From the NCBI RefSeq assembly GCF_007680605.1, contig NZ_VEIO01000004.1:1-64000 (forward strand): a stretch of DNA of 64,000 nucleotides, read 5' to 3'. The notes under the pieces were generated by a model. It was given only the letters and a program-made list of their open reading frames with translations. It had not been told where the DNA came from and did not search any database. Within the stretch, counting starts at the first letter, position 1; each line of letters opens with the position of its first letter. Position numbers and translations under genes: made by a program. This DNA is from Paenibacillus xylanexedens. GTDB taxonomy: Bacteria > Bacillota > Bacilli > Paenibacillales > Paenibacillaceae. Of the stretch, positions 35,576 to 43,819 are shown piece by piece.

Positions 35576-36388
35576 TCATTTGGTTGCCGGGCTGTCCTTG
35601 TGCTTCTGGACAGCCTGCCACATCCGCGCCGCCACGCGCTCGCGGATGAGATCCAGACCGGCTGCTGCGGGCACTCCCGGCAGCAGCGCGGTCAGCTCGG
35701 GCAGCGCCGGCGGTTTGCCCGGCTGCGCGAGCCGCACCTCCACGGCGCCGAAGCCCGGCCCCGGCTGGTGCATGGCGCCGTCCGCGGCGGCCTCGGCGAT
35801 CCACTCGCCGACGGCTGCGCCGCCTTCGCCAGCCCGCGCCTGCGGGCGGCCCGCCGTTTCCGCTGCGCGGCCCGGGCCGCCGGGATCATGGGCAAGTTCC
35901 TCTGCCCATGATCCCAGCACGCCGGCGAGCAGCGCTTCGCGCGGCAGGCCGGCGTGCGCCAGCTGCAGCAGCGGCTCGGCCGCGAGGCGCGCAGCAACGG
36001 CGCGCTCCGCCGCCGCGGCATGCGCGCAGCCCGCGCGGCCGCAGGTGCACGCCGCTGCAAGCGCTGCGCCGGGCGCGGCCTCGCCGGGCGTGCCAGCAGG
36101 CGCCGCCGCGGGCAACAGCCCGGCGAGCTCCTCTGGCGCCGGGCCACCGCGCAGCAGGGCGTACAGCGCCAGCGGGCGCTTGCGCAGCCGCGCCAGCACG
36201 GCCTCGCGCTGCGCCTCGCTTAGCTGCGGCAGCGTACCTGTGACCGTGAACACGCCGGATGCGGCTGTTCCGGTCAGATCTGCATCAGCGGACCCGGGCA
36301 CCGTCTCTCCCGAATCCGCCGCTGTATTCACCTCTGCTGTCCACACCCCGGGGGACATATGCAGCTCGACGTTCCATTTTTCGCTCAT
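35576..36388 (-). CDS. ywqB: YwqB-like SWIM-type zinc-finger protein
   Basis: A protein of 270 residues, downstream of the SNF2 helicase, the same order as ywqA-ywqB in B. subtilis. CTCGRAGCAHAAAAERAVAARL (~118-140) has the CxC...CxH-type SWIM zinc signature. The rest is very rich in Ala, Gly and Pro. The DNA from about 35.6 to 36.25 kb is extremely GC-rich compared with its neighbours. The opposite strand is also open over the whole length, but only because of the GC bias; it lacks motifs. I chose the last ATG of an ATGATGATG run at 36388 (GAGGGGG upstream). Confidence 0.8.
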   Translation of the reverse strand: MSEKWNVELHMSPGVWTAEVNTAADSGETVPGSADADLTGTAASGVFTVTGTLPQLSEAQREAVLARLRKRPLALYALLRGGPAPEELAGLLPAAAPAGTPGEAAPGAALAAACTCGRAGCAHAAAAERAVAARLAAEPLLQLAHAGLPREALLAGVLGSWAEELAHDPGGPGRAAETAGRPQARAGEGGAAVGEWIAEAAADGAMHQPGPGFGAVEVRLAQPGKPPALPELTALLPGVPAAAGLDLIRERVAARMWQAVQKHKDSPATK

Positions 36389-36514
36389 CATCATCCCCCT
36401 CTCTTCATTGATCATCCAAACGCGCTTTACCAACATCAAGCCGATTTTGCCTTCATCGCCGAGCATTCAAATGTAGCGTGAATCCCCTCATCCAGCCCAT
36501 GCCTCAGCGTTAAT

Positions 36515-39500
36515 CTACAGCCAAGTCTCTCCTTGAAGCGAGATCAGACTACGCAATTCATCGTCCGACATCTCGGTCAGCCAGTTTTCACCCGAACCTA
36601 CGACCTGCTCGGAGAGAGCTTTCTTGCTCTCGATCAGCTCATCGATTCGTTCTTCCAATGTACCCTGGCAGATCAACTTGTGTACCTGAACGTTACGATT
36701 CTGCCCGATGCGGAATACCCGGTCTGTCGCCTGGTTCTCCACCGCCGGATTCCACCAGCGATCATAGTGAATGACATGGCTTGCTCTTGTCAGGTTCAGA
36801 CCCACGCCGCCTGCACGAAGAGACAGGACAAACATGGATGGCCCTTCCCCTTTTTGGAATGTCTCCACCATTTCATCCCGCTGTGACTTGGAAACCCCAC
36901 CATGCAGGAAGTAAGGCTCTTCCTCATAGCGCCGGTTCAGTCTGGAAACCAACAGATCCCCCATCGCAACATACTGCGTAAAGATCAAAGCCGATTCTCC
37001 GTTGTCCCGGATGGCATCCAGCAATTCCAGCAGTCGCTCCATTTTACCCGATGCCTCGGCCTTTCCATGCTCCTTCCGGCTGTTGTCCGCCAGAACAGGA
37101 TGATCACAGATCTGCTTCAGCTTGGTTAGAGAGGATAACACGATACCTTTACGCGCAATACCGTTCCGTCCATCCAGACCACCCATGAGATCGTCCACGA
37201 CCCGTTGATACAGAATCGCCTGCTCCGGTGTCAGTGAACAATAGGATTTCAGTTCCAGCTTTTCGGGCAAATCTTTGCGAATATCCGGATCACTCTTCAG
37301 CCTGCGTAACATAAACGGCGACACCAGTCGATGCAGTTCCCGGAGCGAAGCCGCGTTCTCTTCCGAAGGGGCCAGACCTGTATACCGCTGGCGGAACGAA
37401 GAAGATGTACCGAGATATCCCGGATTCAGGAATTGGAAAATAGACCAAAGCTCACTCAAACGGTTCTCCACCGGTGTTCCTGTCATGGCAATCCGATGAG
37501 AAGTGGACAGCCGCATAACACTTTGTGCCTGCTTCGTCCGATAATTTTTAATATACTGTGCCTCATCCAGTACAACGGTTGACCAGTGCAACGAAGCCAA
37601 ATCCGGGCCATCACGGCCTGCCAGGTGATAGGTTGTGAGCACGATGTCATGCTTCTGCGCTTCCTCTTCGAAAGCATTTCCATGCAGCCTTTGTCCACCA
37701 TGGTGAATATACAGTGACAGGTCTGGCGCAAAACGCTTCAGCTCGCGTTGCCAGTTGCCCAGTAGCGAGGTTGGGCAGACAATAAGCGTAGGCCATTGAA
37801 CCTTCGGCATATCTGTACTCTGATCAACACCGGACGCCTGTGCTTCTTGTGCCTCTTTCAGTGCGGCCTGGCGTTCCTCCTCTTTGCGATCGAGCAGACA
37901 CGTGATGACCTGAACTGTTTTTCCAAGTCCCATATCATCGGCAAGACACACCCCGAAGCCCAGTTCACCCATGGCAGATAACCACTGAAATCCACGTTCC
38001 TGATACGGTCTCAGTTCACCATGCAGCTCCGCTGGCACCGGGCGAGGTTCAATGTTACGAAGCACCTGCCCCTCCAGCAGGAAAGCGAGCATACCTTCGG
38101 ATTCAGCACCAAAAACAGACATCCCTTTCCAAATGGAATCTTCCCCTTCATCTGCGGCAAGATGCAGCCATTCGGAAAGCGGCATGTATTGTTCTTCTTC
38201 TTTTTTCATATATCGAAGCACTTGGCGAATCTCTTTGGTATCCACTTCAATCCATTCCCCGCGAAACATAACATAGGGAACGGTGGATTCAGCCAGTGCG
38301 GCAAGTTCCTCCGCCGTAATCGGCTTGCCATCCAGCATCGGCTCTGCTGTAAAGGAAACGAGTTGTTCCATGCCGAGTGTAGAACCAGCTCCAGGTTGAC
38401 GCTCCGGTGCTCCGTTCACCATCTGCAAGCGCAGACCTGCACGTCGTTTCCCCGCGCGGCTCCATCTCGACGGCATTAGAACCGTTACCCCTGCCTTCTG
38501 CAACTTGGGAACCGCATGGGTAAGAAATTCAAAAAAGCTCTGTTGCTGTAGCTGTATCCCCTCGGGACGAGCATGTAGCAAAGCAGTTTCCAGTTCGGGT
38601 GCCAGCTCAGACGCCTCACCAATGGCCATCAGTAACTGTTCTGCCACAGAGGCGTAGCAGACTTTTCCCCGATCCAGATCACGCTCAGGATGTGCCCAAA
38701 TGCTTCGTGCAGGTAACCTGAGACCTGCCTCCTGATCGCTATCCACCCAGAAACTGATACCCCAGGTGGTCTCCTGCTCCCCCAGCGGCGGCTCCAAACG
38801 CAGGACCAGTCTGAACTTCCCTTCCGAAGGCGGCATTTCTTCGACACCAAATGCAGGCATCGTTGTACCTCCAGCTTCATGGATCGCGTCCACGAAATCC
38901 GCCAGATCCTCTGTCGGTCCTTGCACGGTGACTGGGCGAAATATAGAGATCAGACTGTTCCACCATAGCTCAGACACGGGTGAAGAGCCGCGCCTGAACG
39001 ATGTCCGGTAACGTGAAAGCTCACTATCCATGCTCTCCAGTTCATTCGTTACCACCGCATGAATGATGCCGCTCATAAATGAAAACAAAACCGTGCCTGC
39101 CGCTTCCTCACGTGTCTCCGGCTCCGTGGAGGCATAGGCTCCCGGCGCTGACAGCGCAATGGGAGGCATCGATTCCGCAAGGCTTTTGAAACGCTCCCGA
39201 TCTTCTTCAAGTTGCAAACGTGGACGCCATACCCCTGAAAGGGTCTCCTGACCCGTTCGGCGTCTTGCACCTGTTTTAGCTGCAAATGCCGCAGCCGGAG
39301 CAATCGCCCCTCGCAGCAACAATTCCTGTGTGAACTGTGCTGCCTTAACCCAGTAACGCATCTCTTCTCCAGCTTGAATCCCAGCTGCATGTAACATCTG
39401 GTCATCCCACTGTAATAACAGTCGGAAAGCATCCTTCGGCGAAACCGCCAATCCTTCCAGCGTGCGTCCAAGCAACTGCCTCCGCTTTACGTTTTTGGCT

Positions 39501-39697
39501 TCTGCCGCATTTCGAAGCGGATTCGGCCAGCGCAGTTCCGCAAGACGTAGCGCGGCAGGCTGAAACAGACGACCCCCGTCGCCAAATTGCAGCCTTCTTA
39601 CCACGTGACTCCATGCATCTACGCGCGGTTCCGATGTTTCACCGGAAAAACAAAAAAATACGTCTCCAAGCCATACTCCATACAGCGATTGCATCAT
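36515..39697 (-). CDS. ywqA: SNF2/RapA-family helicase, YwqA-like
   Basis: A protein of 1060 residues. C-terminal SNF2 motor from ~560: LADDMGLGKTVQ (Walker A), VLDEAQYIKN (DEAQ box), MTGTPVENRLSELWSIFQFLNPGYLG and the helicase C motif ASHVIHYDRWWNPAVENQATDRVFRIGQ. The N-terminal ~500 residues hold the bacterial SNF2 accessory region. It moves along double-stranded DNA or displaces bound protein; a role in transcription or repair is possible. Forms a pair with the SWIM-type gene 126 bp downstream. Confidence 0.95.
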   Translation of the reverse strand: MMQSLYGVWLGDVFFCFSGETSEPRVDAWSHVVRRLQFGDGGRLFQPAALRLAELRWPNPLRNAAEAKNVKRRQLLGRTLEGLAVSPKDAFRLLLQWDDQMLHAAGIQAGEEMRYWVKAAQFTQELLLRGAIAPAAAFAAKTGARRRTGQETLSGVWRPRLQLEEDRERFKSLAESMPPIALSAPGAYASTEPETREEAAGTVLFSFMSGIIHAVVTNELESMDSELSRYRTSFRRGSSPVSELWWNSLISIFRPVTVQGPTEDLADFVDAIHEAGGTTMPAFGVEEMPPSEGKFRLVLRLEPPLGEQETTWGISFWVDSDQEAGLRLPARSIWAHPERDLDRGKVCYASVAEQLLMAIGEASELAPELETALLHARPEGIQLQQQSFFEFLTHAVPKLQKAGVTVLMPSRWSRAGKRRAGLRLQMVNGAPERQPGAGSTLGMEQLVSFTAEPMLDGKPITAEELAALAESTVPYVMFRGEWIEVDTKEIRQVLRYMKKEEEQYMPLSEWLHLAADEGEDSIWKGMSVFGAESEGMLAFLLEGQVLRNIEPRPVPAELHGELRPYQERGFQWLSAMGELGFGVCLADDMGLGKTVQVITCLLDRKEEERQAALKEAQEAQASGVDQSTDMPKVQWPTLIVCPTSLLGNWQRELKRFAPDLSLYIHHGGQRLHGNAFEEEAQKHDIVLTTYHLAGRDGPDLASLHWSTVVLDEAQYIKNYRTKQAQSVMRLSTSHRIAMTGTPVENRLSELWSIFQFLNPGYLGTSSSFRQRYTGLAPSEENAASLRELHRLVSPFMLRRLKSDPDIRKDLPEKLELKSYCSLTPEQAILYQRVVDDLMGGLDGRNGIARKGIVLSSLTKLKQICDHPVLADNSRKEHGKAEASGKMERLLELLDAIRDNGESALIFTQYVAMGDLLVSRLNRRYEEEPYFLHGGVSKSQRDEMVETFQKGEGPSMFVLSLRAGGVGLNLTRASHVIHYDRWWNPAVENQATDRVFRIGQNRNVQVHKLICQGTLEERIDELIESKKALSEQVVGSGENWLTEMSDDELRSLISLQGETWL

Positions 39698-39799
39698 TAC
39701 AGTCTCCCGTCATCCCTTCGCATTGTTACTCTCCATCATATACGAAAATGGACGGATTTAAAAACCTTTACGTATAAAAAGTACTGATCATGCTCTTTT

Positions 39800-39852
39800 C
39801 TTTATAAAAAAATGCCCCTTCTCCAGAATTCGGATGAGGAACATTTTGTTTA
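39800..39852 (-). terminator. Terminator of cheW
   Basis: AAATGTTCC/GGGGCATTT-type stem with ATCC/GGAG inside (39811-39845); on the minus strand TTTTTTT follows. Confidence 0.75.
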
Positions 39853-39898
39853 AACATTTAATGATGCGGGTCGTCAGACGGTCACCCATTGGATCTGA

Positions 39899-40330
39899 TC
39901 AAGATCTGACCAGACTTCCGAGCAATACATCGAGGTTCAAAATACCCGCACGGTGATCCGCACAGAATCCGATTTTATCAAAAACACCAAGCATAAAGCG
40001 GCGATGTTCTTCTGCCGGCTCTTCGAAACGATCATACGTCACAACCGAATCTACCATGTCTACAATCAGAGGCACAAACCCGTTCTTGTAAGGGACTACG
40101 ATAATTCGTGTAGATGAGGTATCTTCCTTCTCCGGCATGCCGAGCAACACACGCAGACTCACGACAGAAACTACCTTTCCGTACAATGAAGCGAATCCTC
40201 TGATCTCAGGACTTCCGAAAGGAACCGTTGTAACCTCTACCATTCTAATAATTTCATGAACCTGATCAATGCGAAGTGCAAAAATTTGATCTCCCACCGA
40301 GAAATTAATATATTGCATTACTTCATCCAT
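39899..40330 (-). CDS. cheW: CheW-like chemotaxis coupling protein
   Basis: A protein of 143 residues with the CheW SH3-like fold: MQYINFSVGDQIFALRIDQVHEIIR and RGFASLYGKVVSVVSLRVLLG. It links chemoreceptors to CheA. No other chemotaxis gene is present, so it probably works with proteins encoded elsewhere, possibly as a CheV-type or accessory coupling protein. I chose the ATG at 40330 with GGGG 5 nt upstream; an upstream ATG at 40351 has no ribosome binding site. Confidence 0.88.
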   Translation of the reverse strand: MDEVMQYINFSVGDQIFALRIDQVHEIIRMVEVTTVPFGSPEIRGFASLYGKVVSVVSLRVLLGMPEKEDTSSTRIIVVPYKNGFVPLIVDMVDSVVTYDRFEEPAEEHRRFMLGVFDKIGFCADHRAGILNLDVLLGSLVRS

Positions 40331-40522
40331 AATGTCCCCATACCCTCTCATTCCGTAAAATCAGATCATCAACACGCTTTTGGCTGTCGAACTTTAGACG
40401 ATGAGTCGTTACATGTTGTATCGGTAATTTTGGCGTAATTGTTTAGGCTTTCAAGAAGAAGAATCGCAGTTACATCTCTTTCCCAGTTTTCTTTGAAAAA
40501 TAAGCGATTTAATCCTCATTTC

Positions 40523-40677
40523 TGTGGATAACTATCTAAAAATCCCTTAAACTTTACTTATCGTGAATAAAAATATAAAGTTATACCCCATTTGTGGATA
40601 AGTTGTGCACATGTTGCTCACAATCTGTGGATATAGACCTTCATTTATGTGGATATTTATAATTTTGATGTGGACAT
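40523..40677. other. DnaA-box-like cluster 1
   Basis: Five TGTGGA-type 9-mers, all in one direction: TGTGGATAA at 40523 and 40593 (perfect complements of TTATCCACA), TGTGGATAT at 40626 and 40648, TGTGGACAT at 40669. The last three are 22 and 21 bp apart, two helix turns. The whole segment is noncoding and AT-rich. Confidence 0.65.
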
Positions 40678-40782
40678 GTTGTGTATTTGTTTGTAAATCT
40701 AACGTAAACTTTGTCGTTTTTCGCCTGCTTATCCTCTACTGTGTACATATTGTGGAAAGCCTTTCAATAACATTACTGGATT

Positions 40783-42747
40783 TCAAACGCCATGCCTGTT
40801 GTTATTCACATCGCTTTCACCAGCCCAATCAAGAAGAATTTCCGCTGTCTGTTCAACCTGAAAGACTGGGAAATAGTGACCATAAGGGAGCTCCACTTTG
40901 GTATAACCCGCATGTAAACTAGCAGGAAAATGATACTCTTGATCCTTCTCAGCCCAAATAACCAACCGATTTGCGTCATATGCTGCCTGCTTAAAGCTTC
41001 CGAATTCATCCCAAAAGCTTACCGTCTGCTTATGTCCCAAGTGAATCCACCGTAACAAATCCACATGCGCACCCGCTATGCGAGGTGAACGGAGATAGGT
41101 TTGTACCCTCTCAGCCAGCCTCGTAACGCCGATCTTATCCCCAGCTTCTTCACCGCCCGCACTAAACATGCGCGCCCAACTACTCCGGGAGTTGCTCCGC
41201 AGTAGTGTCCTAACGACACGCCTAGGCAGATGAAGCATCTGTTTCAAACGCCCATTATTCCCCTCATTCACATTGTCCGCAACAGGCTGGAGTAGCGCCA
41301 AACGGATATCGGTACGCCCGCTTCGCTTCAACGCTGCCGCTGCGATCGCTGCACCTATAGAGTGACCCACTAATTTGATTGGAACCTGGATTTCAGACAA
41401 GGCTTCCACAAGGGCGTTAACCTGACCCGTAAACGCATCTTCGGCTTGGTGAACAGGTGAGCGCCCGAATCCCGCGAGATCAACAATCCAGACGGGATTG
41501 CGTGTGAGTCTATGCAATTGTGATCCCAGTGGAAGCAAGTCATCCGCGCATTGGAGCAAACCATGCACGATCACCCAAGGTTCTCCCTCTCCTTCCCAGC
41601 CTAAAAATGTTAGATTTCCCATGCGTACACGCATATAATCGGTTGGAGCATGTTCAGCTTCCGGCTTGGACAGAAGCCGGTAGTCCAGATCAGCAACAAT
41701 GAACGGGAGCTGCTCCCGAATATCCGGCCAGCTTCTCCCCATTCGTTGCATCAGCGCCTCGGTCTCCTCAACCGGAAATGTCTTGTCTGTAATAAAAGCT
41801 AGTGACTGTGAAGGTATACCGCTGATGCGACTTCCCCCAAGGCTCATAAGGCGTTGAATCCAGGATAGCGGCAACGCTCCTGCTGGTCTGGGCATATCCA
41901 GCTGCTTCGTAATCAGATGCAGCAATTCCTTCATGTCCGGACTCTCTTCCTTACGGGCGAGCATTGGATATGTCCCTCCGAACGGTGCCTCATCCCGGAT
42001 TAGAAAGACAAGTGTTTCTGCCACCACATCATTCTCCACAAGTGGCAACCAGTAAGACGATCCACCAGGTACAACCGGCATAAAACCTTTCTGAACGGCT
42101 CCAATAAGTAACCCGATCCCGCCAGTCTGCTCGGTTTCACCTGTTGGGCGTGGCCCGACCACCGTACTGGGATTTACCACAGACAAAGGGTAGCCATGTT
42201 GTTTTGCATGAAGCCTTATATAAGCATCGGCCTTGAATTTCATCTCTTCATATGCACTTTCTTGACTACCCGCATGATTGTTTTCAACCTGTTCCTGTTC
42301 CTCTTGCCCGTTCCCATGCCCATAAGGGCTCATATAACCAACCACATGAATGAAATGACGCAACCCTCCGTTACGTTTCATATCCTGAGCCAGCTGAGCT
42401 ATCTCTCTTGCTCCATGCATAAAGATTTTTTCTGCGGTTTCTCGTCCCAGCGTAACGTCCATCGTTCCCCCTGCATGAAGAATGACATTTGCTTTCCTGA
42501 TGCGTTCACGATCCGCTTGAACAAGCCCCAGACCTGTCAAAGATAAATCACCTTCGATAAACGTAATCCGTTCAAAGCTCCCCACACCGTAACTCTCCAA
42601 CACCGATCTGGCGCGACGTTCGGAGCGAACTAACAGCAGCATATGTATGTCTGTTTTCTCCACAAGTTGCTTCACTGTTTCCTTTCCAATAAAACCGGTA
42701 CTTCCCGTCATAAACAGAACGGTTTGCTCTAACCTTGCCTCGTTCAT
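40783..42747 (-). CDS. SDR-type reductase fused to an alpha/beta hydrolase
   Basis: A protein of 654 residues. N-terminal half (~1-370): NAD(P)-binding TGSTGFIGKETVKQL at ~14-28 and the active-site Y-x3-K in SAYEEMKFKAD at ~170, similar to thioester-reductase and acyl-CoA-reductase-like SDRs. C-terminal half (~375-650): alpha/beta hydrolase with oxyanion segment VIVHGLLQ, nucleophile elbow VGHSIGAAIA and a late His in PYGHYFP. Both activities appear complete. It may process an acyl ester or lipid. A TetR gene lies upstream with a palindromic site between them. GGAGG precedes the ATG. Confidence 0.85.
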   Translation of the reverse strand: MNEARLEQTVLFMTGSTGFIGKETVKQLVEKTDIHMLLLVRSERRARSVLESYGVGSFERITFIEGDLSLTGLGLVQADRERIRKANVILHAGGTMDVTLGRETAEKIFMHGAREIAQLAQDMKRNGGLRHFIHVVGYMSPYGHGNGQEEQEQVENNHAGSQESAYEEMKFKADAYIRLHAKQHGYPLSVVNPSTVVGPRPTGETEQTGGIGLLIGAVQKGFMPVVPGGSSYWLPLVENDVVAETLVFLIRDEAPFGGTYPMLARKEESPDMKELLHLITKQLDMPRPAGALPLSWIQRLMSLGGSRISGIPSQSLAFITDKTFPVEETEALMQRMGRSWPDIREQLPFIVADLDYRLLSKPEAEHAPTDYMRVRMGNLTFLGWEGEGEPWVIVHGLLQCADDLLPLGSQLHRLTRNPVWIVDLAGFGRSPVHQAEDAFTGQVNALVEALSEIQVPIKLVGHSIGAAIAAAALKRSGRTDIRLALLQPVADNVNEGNNGRLKQMLHLPRRVVRTLLRSNSRSSWARMFSAGGEEAGDKIGVTRLAERVQTYLRSPRIAGAHVDLLRWIHLGHKQTVSFWDEFGSFKQAAYDANRLVIWAEKDQEYHFPASLHAGYTKVELPYGHYFPVFQVEQTAEILLDWAGESDVNNNRHGV

Positions 42748-42848
42748 CGATATGCCTCCATAACATTTTTTTATTTTTGTTCTTTATTTATTTTTAGTTC
42801 TAGTCCGTCATGAATTTATCTTGATCTCGTTTATTGTCAAATTACACT

Positions 42849-42868
42849 TTAGTACTAATTAGTACTAA
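42849..42868. promoter_or_regulatory. TetR operator palindrome
   Basis: Perfect 20-bp palindrome TTAGTACTAATTAGTACTAA, between the TetR gene and the fusion gene. A related site (43553-43571, 15 of 19 bases equal) lies just before the TetR start codon. Together they suggest control of both genes by the TetR protein. Confidence 0.75.
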
Positions 42869-42872
42869 TTAA

Positions 42873-42903
42873 TCTCAAAAAAAGAGCTTCGTTTAACGAA
42901 GCA
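42873..42903 (-). terminator. Terminator overlapping the tetR-type stop codon
   Basis: GCTTCG/CGAAGC hairpin (42886-42902) followed by CTCTTTTTTT on minus. The TAA stop lies in the loop region. Confidence 0.8.
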
Positions 42904-43549
42904 TCTGACAAAACGTTCGTGCGGACTGCTCGATAATACCCAGATCACGAGAAGTCCCGGCCAACATGAGCGAACCTTCAAGTGCTGCAACAAATAGGGA
43001 AGCTGCCGCCCCCGGCTCAATGCCTTTGCGGAAGTCTCCTCGTTCTACCCCTTGCTGGAACAGCTTCTCTACCATAGGCACAAGCTCCCGGAAAAAGATC
43101 GAGATGCTTTCCCTCGCCAGGAAAGCCGTTTCCGGTGCCTGAATGTAAAGAGTAACAAACGGGCATGTGCCTTCAAAGTTTCTATGTTCTATACCTGCCG
43201 AGAGCCGTTCCAGGAACGCATACACCCGTTCCTCCACACTTCGTTCACGTTGGCTGAGCAGTAGATAAAGCTCTGATTCATACTGTGCAATCCAGAACTG
43301 TACAACCGCCTGAAGCAGTTCCTCCTTGTTTTTAAAATGATAATAGATGTTGGATTTGGATACGCCGCTAACACGCACCACCTCATCCATGCTGACGTAA
43401 GCATAGCCTTGCCGGAGGAATAGTTGCGCAGCAACCTCCACCGCTTTGGTGCGGTTAACCGGACTAGAACTTCTGGAACTTGGACTTCTTGGTTTGGACG
43501 GTTTAGACGACTTAAGCGTCCCTTGATGTGATGCATTGTTATTATTCAT
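42893..43549 (-). CDS. TetR-family regulator
   Basis: A protein of 218 residues. Ser/Pro/Lys-rich N-terminal extension (~1-32), then the TetR helix-turn-helix (AAQLFLRQGYAYVSMDEVVRVSGVSKSNIYYHFKNKEELL, ~39-78), then a ligand-binding part. It resembles AcrR/YxaF-type proteins. No clear ribosome binding site precedes the ATG at 43549, so the true start may be inside the extension. It probably represses itself and the fusion gene downstream, from sites at 42849-42868 and 43553-43571. Confidence 0.85.
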   Translation of the reverse strand: MNNNNASHQGTLKSSKPSKPRSPSSRSSSPVNRTKAVEVAAQLFLRQGYAYVSMDEVVRVSGVSKSNIYYHFKNKEELLQAVVQFWIAQYESELYLLLSQRERSVEERVYAFLERLSAGIEHRNFEGTCPFVTLYIQAPETAFLARESISIFFRELVPMVEKLFQQGVERGDFRKGIEPGAAASLFVAALEGSLMLAGTSRDLGIIEQSARTFCQMLR

Positions 43550-43552
43550 AAA

Positions 43553-43571
43553 TAGAACTATACAGTACTAA
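43553..43571. promoter_or_regulatory. Second TetR-type site before the regulator gene
   Basis: TAGAACTATACAGTACTAA, with 4 mismatches to the perfect palindrome; the right half AGTACTAA is intact. It lies 4 bp upstream of the TetR start codon. Confidence 0.6.
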
Positions 43572-43631
43572 TTTAACAAAAGCAAGAATGTTTGTTGATA
43601 AAAGCAGACCCGAAGATCACTTTCCGAAAAG

Positions 43632-43733
43632 TTGTCCACATTTAGATCCTATACACACAGGATATCCACATCTAGTATTAAGCCGATGTAAAAGTTGTAC
43701 TTTAACATCTATAAACGAGCAAAGTTATCCACA
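43632..43733. other. DnaA-box-like cluster 2
   Basis: TTGTCCACA (43632), ATATCCACA (43662) and the perfect TTATCCACA (43725), all in one direction, opposite to cluster 1, in noncoding DNA. Confidence 0.5.
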
Positions 43734-43764
43734 TTTAAAGGTGAATCCTGTACTATAACAGGTA

Positions 43765-43803
43765 ATGCAAAGAAGCCAGTTGCACAAGCTGCAACTGACT
43801 TCA
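43765..43803 (-). terminator. Terminator of the sugar-binding protein gene
   Basis: A 12-bp stem GAAGCCAGTTGC (43772-43783) / GCAACTGACTTC (43791-43802) with one G-U pair; TTTGCATT follows on the minus strand. Confidence 0.75.
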
Positions 43804-43819
43804 CGTAAGCATACTTTAC

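Noticed and set aside
35568..36476. Plus-strand frame over the ywqB-type gene
   Set aside because: Open only because of extreme GC; no ribosome binding site, no domain. The minus strand has the SWIM-type Cys motif and the ywqA neighbour.
40523..40677. Chromosomal replication origin
   Set aside because: No dnaA, dnaN, parB or AT-rich unwinding region with typical neighbours; treated as a DnaA-box cluster only.
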